This document shows positions 17,399-25,196 of a stretch of DNA of 64,000 nt, piece after piece; position 1 is the first letter of the stretch, and every line of letters starts with the position of its first letter. Origin of the DNA: Algoriphagus sp. (GTDB lineage: Bacteria; Bacteroidota; Bacteroidia; Cytophagales; Cyclobacteriaceae). The stretch lies in assembly GCF_030694375.1 (NCBI RefSeq), contig NZ_JAUXYL010000007.1, positions 372,001 through 436,000 on the forward strand. Direction: 5' to 3'. The translations under genes and the position numbers were made by a program. The notes beneath the pieces are model-generated. The model saw only the letters and a list, made by a program, of their open reading frames with translations, made no database searches and was not told the DNA's origin.

Positions 17399-18490
17399 AT
17401 GCTGACAAATTCTAGGGGAATATCAATGGTTTTGGCATTTGCCATTTCTGCCCTTGTGGCTGCATTCCTCTCCTTGATGCCTGACTCCAATCTGACCATT
17501 TTAGTGGTTGCTTGGGGTCTTTCTTTTTCCGTATCGTACTTATTGATTACGATTACACTTGAATTTCTGGTCTTTCGTGAAATCGGGAACATTTACTCTC
17601 TCTTAGAAAAAATCCAGAAAAAAGACCTCTCCGAGATCAGTGATAAATCCATCAAATCATCTTCTCTTTCTCCCTTACGGAAAATAAATTCCGTGATCAA
17701 CTCCTACGCTTTGGCAAGGCAAAAAGAGATCGAAACGCTCCAAAAAACCGCTGAATTTCGAAAGGAATTTATTGCAGATATCTCACATGAGCTGAAAACA
17801 CCTATTTTTTCAGCGCAGGGCTACATTCATACACTCCTTGATGGAGCAATTGAGGATAAGCAAGTGCGGTTGAAATTTTTGAAGCGTGCCGCAAAAAGCC
17901 TGGATTCGCTTGACGTGCTCGTTCAGGATCTGCTGACCTTGAATCAGATGGAAAGTGGGGTGATCAAGTTTATTTTCACGGAATTTGATCTGAAACTACT
18001 AATCGAAGAGGTCATCGAGGAACTGGAGCAAAAAGCCAGCAAGCGGAAGATCAAGATTGATTTCAGCTTCGATCACGAAAAAACCTACATCACCAAGGCT
18101 GACCATCAAAAGATCTACCGGGTTTGTCAAAACCTGATCTACAATGCTGTCAAATACAATCATGACGGAGGAGAAGTAAAAGTCTCCCTCAAAGCCAGCA
18201 AAACAAATATTCAGGTGGACATCAAAGATGATGGACAAGGCATACCTCCGGATGACCTGAAGCGGATCTTTGAGCGATTTTATCGAGTCGAGAAAAGCAG
18301 AAATAAGAAAGAAGGTGGAACAGGTCTTGGATTGGCGATCGTCAAGCATATTCTGGAAGGCCACCAAAGCAAAATATCAGTGAGTTCGACCGTGGGTAAA
18401 GGCTCAATGTTTAGCTTTTCGCTACCCTTGATTAAAGACAAGAAAACCTTGGAAAGGGAATTGGCCGAATCCAAACCACTCACTCCTTAA
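17399..18490 (+). CDS. PhoR-like sensor histidine kinase
   Basis: A 363-residue kinase with two N-terminal membrane helices (ISMVLAFAISALVAAFLSL about 8-26; LTILVVAWGLSFSVSYLLITITLEFLVF about 32-59) and almost no periplasmic loop. A HAMP-like stretch follows, then HisKA with H130 in FIADISHELKTPIF, and HATPase_c with NLIYNAVKYNHDGG, DDGQGIP and GGTGLGLAIVKHIL. Lack of a sensor domain resembles PhoR-type kinases that read a transporter partner. It forms an operon with the response regulator (two-base gap). Its 3' end overlaps the convergent DUF3037 gene by four bases. Confidence 0.88.
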   Translation: MLTNSRGISMVLAFAISALVAAFLSLMPDSNLTILVVAWGLSFSVSYLLITITLEFLVFREIGNIYSLLEKIQKKDLSEISDKSIKSSSLSPLRKINSVINSYALARQKEIETLQKTAEFRKEFIADISHELKTPIFSAQGYIHTLLDGAIEDKQVRLKFLKRAAKSLDSLDVLVQDLLTLNQMESGVIKFIFTEFDLKLLIEEVIEELEQKASKRKIKIDFSFDHEKTYITKADHQKIYRVCQNLIYNAVKYNHDGGEVKVSLKASKTNIQVDIKDDGQGIPPDDLKRIFERFYRVEKSRNKKEGGTGLGLAIVKHILEGHQSKISVSSTVGKGSMFSFSLPLIKDKKTLERELAESKPLTP

Positions 18491-18870
18491 AAAACATACT
18501 CCTCCATCAAACTTGCTAAGGATTCTTCCAAATCCATGGTAAATCCTGAATGCGGACGGGAAGTCTGCAGCATGGAACTTCGGATTGAAGTCAGCCAGCG
18601 AAACCGAGACGCAGCGTCCTGAAGCGAAATCGGATTTCCACCCTTTCCCCCTGCACAGATTTTCTCAAAGGAATCCAAATAGCTACGATATAAATCAAAA
18701 TCAGCATCAGGATCCAAAGCCAAAATTTTGCCTTCATTCAAGTGTATCTGACAACGGATGAAATTTTGCCGCTTGCAGCAGATCACCACTCCTACATTGA
18801 CAAATTCTTCGCGCTCCACCTTAGGCACAATGCGGACAATGGCATATTCAAATAAGTGCTTTCCTTGCAT
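18487..18870 (-). CDS. DUF3037 domain-containing protein
   Basis: A 127-residue protein with the DUF3037 pattern: FEYAIVRIVPKVEREEFVNVGVVICCKRQNFI at the N-terminus and LASLMEEYVF at the end. The family is usually encoded beside a HipA-like kinase, and that is the case here: its start lies 23 bases inside the kinase gene's 3' end. The function is unknown. The obligatory pairing suggests the two act together, perhaps with this protein as regulator or substrate. Confidence 0.75.
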   Translation of the reverse strand: MQGKHLFEYAIVRIVPKVEREEFVNVGVVICCKRQNFIRCQIHLNEGKILALDPDADFDLYRSYLDSFEKICAGGKGGNPISLQDAASRFRWLTSIRSSMLQTSRPHSGFTMDLEESLASLMEEYVF

Positions 18871-19651
18871 CGTTGGCTTGAATTAAAAACACGTGGGAAT
18901 GGGCCAGTCTCATCTTCAAAAAGGAAGCATACACTTCCCTGGCTTCTTGAGCCGTCTCGGTATCACGTGATGCCAGAATCCACTCATCCGGCACCAGTTC
19001 CAAAACCTGATCAATGATTTCATGCGTAATCAGGGACTTCATTTCAGCATCTACTCGATCCAACTCAGAAGCTCTTGGAAGCAGTACATGATCTTGGACC
19101 ATCGCAAATGGGCTCAGCGCATGCTTCTCCCAATTATCCCAAGAATGATGGAAAACCAAAGAAGCCCCATGATCGATCAGCCAGAGTTCCCGATTCCAGA
19201 TCAGCAGATTGGTATTGCGAAAGGTGCGATCTACGTTGGTAATCCATGCATCAAACCAGACGATTTGCGAAGCCAAGTATTCATCAATCTGAGAGGCTCC
19301 GGGATCAAACGTCATCGCCTTGGACAGAAAATGAAGGGCAAGATTCAAGCCTTGGCTGCTTTTGAGCAAATCCTGAATCTCTTCGTCTCCTTCTGAGTTG
19401 CCAAATGCCGAATCCAAATTTGCAAACACTATCTCCGGCACTTTGAACCCAACCCGTCTTGCCAGCTCCCCTCCGATCACCTCGGCGATCAGTGCTTTCT
19501 CTCGCTGTCCGGCACCTTTGAATTTGAGCACATAATTGAATCCGTCATCAGCTTCAGCCAATGCCGGCAATGAGCCGCCTTCTCTCAGCGGCATGACATA
19601 GCGTGTGACATTGACTTGGCGAAGAGAATAAAGGGAATTCGTGTCCGGCAT
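18848..19651 (-). CDS. HipA-family Ser/Thr kinase-like protein
   Basis: The open frame extends to 19735, but the ATG at 19651 (MPDTNSLYSLRQVNVTRYVMPLREGGSLPA) begins the conserved part, giving 267 residues. It carries the HipA-like core: K43 in YVLKFKGAGQR, the catalytic loop NVDRTFRNTN (D141, N146) and the metal-binding LIDHGAS (D160). Unlike true HipA there is no HipB antitoxin gene and the N-terminal subdomain is reduced. Instead a DUF3037 gene overlaps the 3' end by 23 bases. It is probably a protein or small-molecule kinase of unknown target. Toxin activity is not implied by sequence alone. Confidence 0.75.
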   Translation of the reverse strand: MPDTNSLYSLRQVNVTRYVMPLREGGSLPALAEADDGFNYVLKFKGAGQREKALIAEVIGGELARRVGFKVPEIVFANLDSAFGNSEGDEEIQDLLKSSQGLNLALHFLSKAMTFDPGASQIDEYLASQIVWFDAWITNVDRTFRNTNLLIWNRELWLIDHGASLVFHHSWDNWEKHALSPFAMVQDHVLLPRASELDRVDAEMKSLITHEIIDQVLELVPDEWILASRDTETAQEAREVYASFLKMRLAHSHVFLIQANDARKALI

Positions 19652-20173
19652 TTTCAGTATTAAATAAAAACAAAGAAAAGCCGAAAACTTCAAAAACCAT
19701 GAAAGCTCATAAATATTTACTTGTGTTTTTACCAATGAAAGACTTATGATATTTCCCTTTTAAACTCAGCAGAAATGAATGATGTGCTCCAAAAAAGCTT
19801 TAGCTTTTTTTCTTTGCGCCCTTGAAAAGGATTGATTCCCCTAAAACCCCAGAAGTTCAATAAGAGATTGATACAGTTACAAATCTCTTTCATTGCGCAA
19901 CTTTGCGTCAAAAAAAAGTACTGGAACCTAGGAGGAGGTTGGAAGATTTTTCTGAGTGCCAATGATGGTAATGAAAAGATTGCTTCGGGATCACAGAACT
20001 GAAGAATGATTTAACAATCAAAAAGATTCCTACCGATGACGCGCTCCATAACAATCATTCCTCATTTGCAAATCCTAAATTTTCCCCACCTGCAAAGTCA
20101 ATTCCAGCCCCCATTTTTTTCCGACTTGCCAAATGCCTACTTTTGCAGCCGCTTCAATTGAAGCGATTTATAG
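19652..20173. other. 522-base region without a convincing gene
   Basis: It separates the divergent HipA-like and pseudouridine-synthase genes. The only structure seen is a perfect AAAAAAGCT-TT-AGCTTTTTT hairpin at 19791-19810, and a pair of similar phrases, TTGCGCC(C) at 19815 and TTGCGCAACTTTGCG near 19893. A 72-codon minus-strand reading frame (19744-19962) has cysteine-rich, low-complexity content and no family resemblance, so it was not called. Confidence 0.5.
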
Positions 20174-20884
20174 ATGAAGAAAGTAGATTTTCAAAAACTT
20201 ATCCTGTTTGAAAGCGAGGATTACCTGGTAATCAACAAGCCCCCCTACCTGTCAAGCTTGGACGACCGTCACGAGGCTCAGAATATCCTTGACCTGGCAA
20301 GGATGTACACTTCTGACCCTCAGCTATGCCATAGACTGGACAAGGAGACTTCCGGCTGTCTGGTGATCGCCAAAAACCCGGTGGCTTATCGGCACTTGGC
20401 TATGCAGTTTGAAAACAGGAAAGTGGAAAAGGTCTACCATGCTGTAGTGGAAGGAATCAAGGATTTCAAAAACGAGTTAGTGGATAAAAATCTCCTATCC
20501 AACAACAAAGGAATCGCCAAAGTAAGTAAGGAAGGCAAACCTGCACAGACGATTTTCAATACCCTTAAAACCTATTACAAGCACACGCTTGTGGAATGCA
20601 AACCAATCACGGGTAGATTGCATCAGATCCGAGTTCACTTGGCTTATCTCAAATCACCTATTTGTGGCGACACGCTTTATGGTGGAAATACACTCTATCT
20701 TTCCTCGCTTAAGCGCCGATTCAATTTGAAAAAAGAAACCGAAGAGTTACCTATCATGCAGCGGGTCTCTTTACATGCCTATTCGATCACGTTTGAAGGA
20801 CTGGATAATTTACCATTAAAGGTGGAGGCACCTTACCCGAAGGATTTTCAGGTTTTGGTACATCAGTTGGAAAAGAACGCCTAA
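20174..20884 (+). CDS. RluA-family RNA pseudouridine synthase
   Basis: A 236-residue single-domain RluA-type enzyme. The catalytic motif is LCHRLDKETSGCLVIAK, with nucleophile D56. Other family blocks are LVINKPPYLSSLDDR at the N-terminus, VEKVYHAVVEG, and GRLHQIRVHLAYLKSPICGDTLYGG. There is no S4 domain, so it resembles RluA/TruC rather than RluC/D. It isomerises a uridine in rRNA or tRNA; the exact position is not predictable. A GAATTC-centred inverted repeat (TTGAATTC / GAATTCAA) lies just after the stop, before the rplM promoter. Confidence 0.87.
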   Translation: MKKVDFQKLILFESEDYLVINKPPYLSSLDDRHEAQNILDLARMYTSDPQLCHRLDKETSGCLVIAKNPVAYRHLAMQFENRKVEKVYHAVVEGIKDFKNELVDKNLLSNNKGIAKVSKEGKPAQTIFNTLKTYYKHTLVECKPITGRLHQIRVHLAYLKSPICGDTLYGGNTLYLSSLKRRFNLKKETEELPIMQRVSLHAYSITFEGLDNLPLKVEAPYPKDFQVLVHQLEKNA

Positions 20885-20971
20885 AAAAACAATTTGAATT
20901 CCAAGAAAACGAATTCAATTTGGGTCAATTTTCCTAATCCAATGAAAATTAGGACTTAGGATTGGAAATAG

Positions 20972-21003
20972 TTTGGATGAAAAATAAAATACATCTATCT
21001 TTG
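20972..21003 (+). promoter_or_regulatory. Promoter of the rplM-rpsI-rpsB-tsf cluster
   Basis: TTTG (20972-20975), 20-base spacer, TATCTTTG (20996-21003): exact agreement with TTTG-N20-TAnnTTTG. It lies 57 bases before the rplM start, which leaves a leader of about 50 bases. Confidence 0.75.
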
Positions 21004-21059
21004 TGTCCCTTTTTGGGGTCGATAAATTAATAACAAGCTAAAAATTAAACAGTTACACA

Positions 21060-21503
21060 GTGGATACTCTGAGCTATAAAACCATCTCAGCCAATTCTTC
21101 CACAGTAGAAAAGCAGTGGGTGGTAGTGGATGCCCAAGCTGCGATTCTCGGACGATTGGCGAGTGAGGTAGCAAAAATTTTGCGAGGAAAGACGAAGCCT
21201 AGCTTCACTCCTAATGTTGATTGCGGTGACAACGTCATTGTAATCAATGCTGACAAAGTCAGACTGACGGGTGACAAGTGGGACGCCAAAGTATATGTGC
21301 GTCATACCGGTTACCCAGGTGGACAGCGAATCTCTACCCCTAGAATGTTGAAGCAGAAGTCTTCAACTATCTTGGTTGAGAAGGCTGTAAGGGGCATGTT
21401 GCCTAAAAACCGATTGGGAAGCAAATTGTACGGCAATCTGTACGTGTATGAAGGTGCGGAGCATCCGCATGCAGCACAGCAGCCTAAAGCCATCACACTT
21501 TAA
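21060..21503 (+). CDS. rplM: 50S ribosomal protein L13
   Basis: A 147-residue protein starting with GTG at 21060 (MDTLSYKTISAN...), the usual Bacteroidota L13 N-terminus, so the GTG is preferred over any later start. Conserved blocks are WVVVDAQAAILGRLASEVAKILRGK, NVDCGDNVIVINADKVRLTG and AVRGMLPKNRLG. L13 binds 23S rRNA early in large-subunit assembly. It is co-transcribed with rpsI 11 bases downstream, the ancient L13-S9 pair. Confidence 0.97.
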   Translation: MDTLSYKTISANSSTVEKQWVVVDAQAAILGRLASEVAKILRGKTKPSFTPNVDCGDNVIVINADKVRLTGDKWDAKVYVRHTGYPGGQRISTPRMLKQKSSTILVEKAVRGMLPKNRLGSKLYGNLYVYEGAEHPHAAQQPKAITL

Positions 21504-21514
21504 TCTCCTAAATC

Positions 21515-21901
21515 ATGGAAATGATCAACAAAATCGGTAGAAGAAAGACCTCTGTAGCCCGTATTTATATGGGACCAGGAAATGGCAAAATTACCGTCAA
21601 CAACAAAGCAATCGAAGTTTACTTCCCATTTGATCTTCATCAGATTGTAGTAAAGCAGCCATTGACCCTAGTGGGCGTGGATGGTAACTACGATATCCAG
21701 ATCAATGTAGACGGCGGTGGAATCAAAGGTCAGGCAGAAGCAGCCCGTATGGCTATCTCCAGAGCTTTGTGCGAATTCGATGCAGAACACAGACCTGCAT
21801 TGAAAAAAGAAGGGTTTCTTACCCGTGATCCAAGAATGGTCGAGCGTAAGAAGCCAGGACGTAGAAAAGCAAGAAGGAAATTCCAGTTCTCCAAGCGTTA
21901 A
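21515..21901 (+). CDS. rpsI: 30S ribosomal protein S9
   Basis: A 128-residue S9 (MEMINKIGRRKTSVARIYM...), with GGGIKGQAEAARMAISRAL and the invariant C-terminal ..RRKFQFSKR, whose last basic residues reach the P-site tRNA. It sits between rplM and rpsB in one operon. The start at 21515 is preferred. A second Met (codon 3) is possible but would shorten the protein by two residues. Confidence 0.97.
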   Translation: MEMINKIGRRKTSVARIYMGPGNGKITVNNKAIEVYFPFDLHQIVVKQPLTLVGVDGNYDIQINVDGGGIKGQAEAARMAISRALCEFDAEHRPALKKEGFLTRDPRMVERKKPGRRKARRKFQFSKR

Positions 21902-21939
21902 TCGGAACCTACTTCAATCAATAGAAAACTATTTCATTC

Positions 21940-22701
21940 ATGTCAAAAATCGAATACAAAGACTTACTGGATGCTGGTGTCCATTTCGGACACTTGACGA
22001 GAAAGTGGGATCCAAGAATGTCTCCATATATCTTCATGGAGAAGAACGGTATCCACATTATCGACCTCAACAAAACGCTCGCCTGCCTCGAAGAAGCATC
22101 CAACGCGGTGAAGCAAATCGTTCGTTCCGGCAAAAAAATCATGTTTGTCGCTACGAAAAAACAAGCCAAAGATCTAGTTGCAGCAGAAGCTCAGCGTCTG
22201 AATATGCCGTACGTAACCGAAAGATGGTTGGGTGGTATGTTGACCAACTTCGCTACGATTCGTAAGTCCCTCAAAAAAATGTCAGGTCTTGAAAAACTGA
22301 TGAAAGAGGACGCTTACAAGAACTTGGCTAAAAAAGAGCGTCTCATGGTGAGCCGTGACAAAGAGAAAATGGAAAGTGTATTGGGCGGTATCGCTGACCT
22401 AAGCAGACTTCCGGCAGCGCTTTTTGTTGTGGACATCAAAAGAGAACACATCGCTATTGCTGAAGCTCAAAAGCTTGGCATCCCGGTTTTCGCATTAGTG
22501 GATACGAACTCCAACCCGAACGAGGTGGAATTCCCTATCCCTGCTAATGATGATGCATTCAAGTCAGTTTCTCTTTTGGTAAAAGCTTTCGGAGCTGCTA
22601 TCGAAGAAGGACTTTCTGAGCGCAAGAGAGATAAGGACGATGCTAAACTTTCTGAAGAGGAAGAAGCAAAAAAAGCAGTGGACGCTGAAGTAAAAGAATA
22701 A
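21940..22701 (+). CDS. rpsB: 30S ribosomal protein S2
   Basis: A 253-residue S2: [72 protein letters not shown] and [25 protein letters not shown] are all family blocks. The C-terminal 25 residues form a charged, acidic extension. It binds the small-subunit head-platform junction late in assembly and helps recruit S1. It is followed by a hairpin with a T-run before tsf, so the rpsB:tsf ratio may be set by partial termination. Confidence 0.97.
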   Translation: MSKIEYKDLLDAGVHFGHLTRKWDPRMSPYIFMEKNGIHIIDLNKTLACLEEASNAVKQIVRSGKKIMFVATKKQAKDLVAAEAQRLNMPYVTERWLGGMLTNFATIRKSLKKMSGLEKLMKEDAYKNLAKKERLMVSRDKEKMESVLGGIADLSRLPAALFVVDIKREHIAIAEAQKLGIPVFALVDTNSNPNEVEFPIPANDDAFKSVSLLVKAFGAAIEEGLSERKRDKDDAKLSEEEEAKKAVDAEVKE

Positions 22702-22727
22702 TCCACACTTGATTTTATAAGTAAAAG

Positions 22728-22764
22728 ATTGAACATCCGGCCTAGGTCGATGTTCAATTTTTTG
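22728..22764 (+). terminator. Hairpin/attenuator between rpsB and tsf
   Basis: ATTGAACATC (22728-22737) pairs exactly with GATGTTCAAT (22749-22758), and is followed by TTTTTTG. It has terminator shape, yet tsf lies only 61 bases beyond the stem and no promoter is obvious in between, so partial read-through is likely. Confidence 0.7.
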
Positions 22765-22818
22765 TTTTATCCAGAACAAAGAAAATATCCAGTTTAAAAA
22801 AAATAAACAGATCACAAA

Positions 22819-23649
22819 ATGGCAATCACTGCACAAGACGTAAACAAACTGAGACAAATGACCGGTGCCGGTATGATGGACTGCAAAAAAGCTTTGACTG
22901 AAGCTGAAGGCGACTTCGAAAAAGCAGTAGACATCCTCAGAAAAAAAGGTCAAAAAGTATCTGCATCCAGAGCTGACCGTGAAACCAAAGAAGGAGTAGT
23001 AGCAACACGTGTAACCGAAAACGGTACAAAAGGAACTTTGCTTTCTTTGACTTGTGAGACTGACTTCGTGGCCAAAAATGAAGGTTTTGTCACTTTTGCC
23101 AATACCTTGATCGATATCGCAGTAGCCAACGGAGCAACTTCCCAAGAGGCTGTTTTGGCACTTCCTTTCGAAAACATCACAGTTGCTGAGAAAATCATCG
23201 AAATGACTGGTAAAATCGGTGAGAAAATCGATATCTCTCATTTTGAAATCATCACTGCAGAGACTGTAGTTCCTTACATCCACTCCAATGGTAAATTGGG
23301 CGTGTTGGTAGGTTTGGTGAATACTTCAGGAACTGACGTTGAAGAAGCAGGAAAAGACGTAGCAATGCAGATTGCAGCGATGAATCCAGTTGCTGTTGAC
23401 AAAGACGGAGTAGATGCTTCTACTATCGAAAGAGAAATCGAAATCGGAAAAGAGCAGGCAAGAGCTGAAGGCAAGCCAGAAGAAATGCTTGAAAAAATCG
23501 CGATGGGCAAATTGGCTAAGTTCTACAAAGAAAGCACTTTGTTGAGCCAGCAGTTTGTAAAAGACAACTCCAAGTCAATTGCTCAATACCTTGATGGTGT
23601 AAGCAAAGGAATGACTGTAAATGCATTCAAGAGAATCTCAATCGGTTAA
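22819..23649 (+). CDS. tsf: Translation elongation factor Ts
   Basis: A 276-residue EF-Ts with the N-terminal UBA-like domain (VNKLRQMTGAGMMDCKKALTEAEGDFEKAVDILRKKG) and the catalytic TDFVAKNEGF motif that intrudes into EF-Tu to expel GDP. The C-terminus reads QYLDGVSKGMTVNAFKRISIG. It follows rpsB, the universal arrangement. A diverged second copy of this very 3' end (codons for GVNKGLTVNAFKRIG plus terminator) lies 1.2 kb downstream at about 24818-24922. Confidence 0.97.
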   Translation: MAITAQDVNKLRQMTGAGMMDCKKALTEAEGDFEKAVDILRKKGQKVSASRADRETKEGVVATRVTENGTKGTLLSLTCETDFVAKNEGFVTFANTLIDIAVANGATSQEAVLALPFENITVAEKIIEMTGKIGEKIDISHFEIITAETVVPYIHSNGKLGVLVGLVNTSGTDVEEAGKDVAMQIAAMNPVAVDKDGVDASTIEREIEIGKEQARAEGKPEEMLEKIAMGKLAKFYKESTLLSQQFVKDNSKSIAQYLDGVSKGMTVNAFKRISIG

Positions 23650-23670
23650 TTTTTCCGATTACATTCGAAT

Positions 23671-23705
23671 AAAAAACCCTCTCGGAGCGATCTGAGAGGG
23701 TTTTG
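23671..23705 (+). terminator. Terminator of tsf
   Basis: AAAACCCTCTC-ggagcgat-(C)TGAGAGGGTTTT: a strong 9-11 bp stem with A- and T-tracts. A similar hairpin occurs again at 24889-24922 after the duplicated tsf end. Confidence 0.9.
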
Positions 23706-23815
23706 CTATTTACCCCGAACTATTTTCTTGTTTATATTCTTAAACAACGATAATATTGAGTAGCGTTTTGTTGTATTGTTGCGTTACATAGTTTTTAAGC
23801 TCTAGTTTTTACATC

Positions 23816-24316
23816 ATGAAAAAAAATAAACTTCTATTTTACCTTGCTTTGATTTTAGTATCATTTACTGGCTGCATTGATAGGCGTGACTGTTGTGACA
23901 TGGTTATTTCCCAGGAATTTTATGTCAATCTCCAGAATTCTGAAGCAAACAATTTATTAGATCCTCAGACGGAAGGATCAGTTGACATTAGTAAAATCAG
24001 ACTTTTCCTGATAGAAAATGGAGAAGCAAAAATGTATCGGGTCGAAGGAGGAGGAATATTAGACAACCCTTTCGGAATAGCTCCAGTTGAAATAAATGGA
24101 ATCTTGAATGCTAAGTTCCAATTCCAGTATAATGGCAAAAACAAAGAAATTAAAGGCTTTATCCAATGGAATGAATCCCTAGTTGACACTTTAAACTTTA
24201 CTTTTAATTCCGCCAATAATCCCTCATTAATAATCAGAATTTCCCAGAATGGTCAAACCCTATGGGATAAAGAAACTGATCAGTTAAATCCTGTTATAAT
24301 TAAGCTTACCCAATAA
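23816..24316 (+). CDS. Hypothetical lipoprotein
   Basis: A 166-residue lipoprotein: signal peptide KKNKLLFYLALILVSFTGC with the lipobox FTGC (Cys20). The mature part has EFYVNLQNSEANNLLDPQTE, then alternating hydrophobic residues as in a beta-sandwich. It shows the same layout as the protein encoded two bases downstream (F/LY.-L, NNL, then D...I.L), so the two appear to be diverged paralogs. No family is recognised. The coding sequence is visibly AT-richer than tsf and lies in an accessory insert between two tsf 3' ends. Confidence 0.65.
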   Translation: MKKNKLLFYLALILVSFTGCIDRRDCCDMVISQEFYVNLQNSEANNLLDPQTEGSVDISKIRLFLIENGEAKMYRVEGGGILDNPFGIAPVEINGILNAKFQFQYNGKNKEIKGFIQWNESLVDTLNFTFNSANNPSLIIRISQNGQTLWDKETDQLNPVIIKLTQ

Positions 24317-24318
24317 TT

Positions 24319-24792
24319 ATGAAAAAGCTACTTACAATCATCCTGATAGGATTTCTTTTTTCCAATTGTTCGAACGTAGATGATGAAGTTGACTGCGAAA
24401 GGTATGATCCCGCATTCCCTTCCCTTTACCTCAAGCTAGTCGATACCAGTGGAAACAATTTGATTGAAAACGGAACTCTTGACCCAAATAACATAACCCT
24501 TTTAAGGGGAGAAAGCATCCGATTTAATCCAGCAAGTCAATTCGCAGTTCCCGATGCGGATATTAGGATATACGATAACACATTAAAATTATCCATACCA
24601 AGACAGACCACTTTTGAATATGTTATCCAACTGGAAGAGAATCATACAATCTCATTAAAATATTCGGCAGTTGAGAAAAAAATCCTATGCGGTTTATCCT
24701 ACTTTGTTCCGACCGGAGCTAGGCTTGAAAATGAACCTCTTGAATTAAAAGGGGGAAATGATTATCCATTTATAACGGAAATTGTGTTTTAA
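24319..24792 (+). CDS. Hypothetical lipoprotein, paralog of its neighbour
   Basis: A 157-residue lipoprotein with signal peptide MKKLLTIILIGFLFSNC (lipobox FSNC, Cys17). Its mature region (FPSLYLKLVDTSGNNLIENGTLDPNNITLL) resembles the upstream lipoprotein's start. It begins two bases after that gene's stop, so they are one operon. Its stop is followed within 30 bases by the duplicated tsf 3' end. Probably an outer- or inner-membrane anchored periplasmic protein; role unknown. Confidence 0.65.
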   Translation: MKKLLTIILIGFLFSNCSNVDDEVDCERYDPAFPSLYLKLVDTSGNNLIENGTLDPNNITLLRGESIRFNPASQFAVPDADIRIYDNTLKLSIPRQTTFEYVIQLEENHTISLKYSAVEKKILCGLSYFVPTGARLENEPLELKGGNDYPFITEIVF

Positions 24793-24817
24793 AAAAATTA
24801 ATTCCCACCTCAACTGG

Positions 24818-24867
24818 TAGGTGTAAACAAAGGTTTGACTGTAAATGCTTTCAAGAGAATCGGGTAA
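24818..24867 (+). pseudogene. Remnant: duplicated 3' end of tsf
   Basis: In one frame this reads QLVGVNKGLTVNAFKRIG then TAA, against DGVSKGMTVNAFKRISIG at the true tsf end. The nucleotide match continues past the stop through GGGTAATTTTCAGATTA into a second CCCTCT...AGAGGG terminator. No start or upstream coding part of tsf is present. It is diverged from the resident copy by several substitutions and a six-base gap, so it is not a fresh duplication. Confidence 0.85.
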
Positions 24868-24888
24868 TTTTCAGATTATCAAATAATT

Positions 24889-24922
24889 AAAAACCCTCTA
24901 AGATTTCTCTGAGAGGGTTTTT
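24889..24922 (+). terminator. Second tsf-type terminator, after the tsf remnant
   Basis: AAAAACCCTCT-aagatttctctg-AGAGGGTTTTT, an 11-bp stem with flanking A and T tracts, parallel in position to the tsf terminator at 23671. It now ends the two-lipoprotein transcript. Confidence 0.85.
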
Positions 24923-24937
24923 CAGTTTTAGCAGGAT

Positions 24938-25114
24938 TCAAGATCTATCACTTTCCCACTCAATTTCCCCTGCCAACCCTGCTAATTCAGTTAATTTGAG
25001 CCTTCTTAAATATTCTTCCAAAGCACGATGAACCACCTCCTTCTTGGTTTTGATGCTGGTTATTTTCATAATCTCATCAATCAGCTAGTGATTTAAATCG
25101 ACATTTGTTCTCAT
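24938..25114 (-). pseudogene. vapB: VapB-type antitoxin gene with in-frame stop, no toxin gene
   Basis: The minus strand from ATG 25114 encodes MRTNVDLNH, stop (TAG, codon 10), then LIDEIMKITSIKTKKEVVHR and ALEEYLRRLKLTELAGLAGE, ending IEWESDRS and TGA. This is the VapB family pattern (MRTNIxI...L...A....G..TK.E.V..AL.E..RR.....L..L.G...W). The stop removes the N-terminal beta-strand that reads DNA. Re-start at codon 16 (ATG) would leave 43 residues with the toxin-binding tail but no DNA-binding strand. No vapC is downstream: the next element is the tsf-type terminator. A palindrome typical of a VapB operator survives upstream. Confidence 0.8.
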
Positions 25115-25125
25115 TCTCCTTACTA

Positions 25126-25150
25126 TTTATAAATGACAATCATTTATAAA
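25126..25150. promoter_or_regulatory. 25-bp palindrome upstream of the vapB pseudogene (operator relic)
   Basis: TTTATAAATGA (25126-25136) and TCATTTATAAA (25140-25150) are perfect reverse complements around CAA. It lies 12 bases upstream of the vapB ATG, the expected site for VapBC autorepression. Confidence 0.65.
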
Positions 25151-25162
25151 TGCGCCTTAGAA

Positions 25163-25196
25163 AAATGCCCTCCAAAGGAATTTCCGGAGAGCATTT
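25163..25196 (-). terminator. Terminator of the aminopeptidase P gene
   Basis: On the minus strand AAATGCTCTCCGGAAA and CCTTTGGAGGGCATTT pair over most of their length (G-U pairs allowed) and are followed by TTTC. It lies about 100 bases past the stop at 25292. Confidence 0.6.

Noticed and set aside
19744..19962. 72-codon minus-strand ORF
   Set aside because: Overlaps a hairpin, has odd composition and no similarity that I recognise; the upstream and downstream sequence looks non-coding.
22564..23283. 239-codon minus-strand ORF across rpsB-tsf
   Set aside because: Antisense to two conserved ribosomal-cluster genes with low-complexity Ser/Phe content; a codon-bias shadow.
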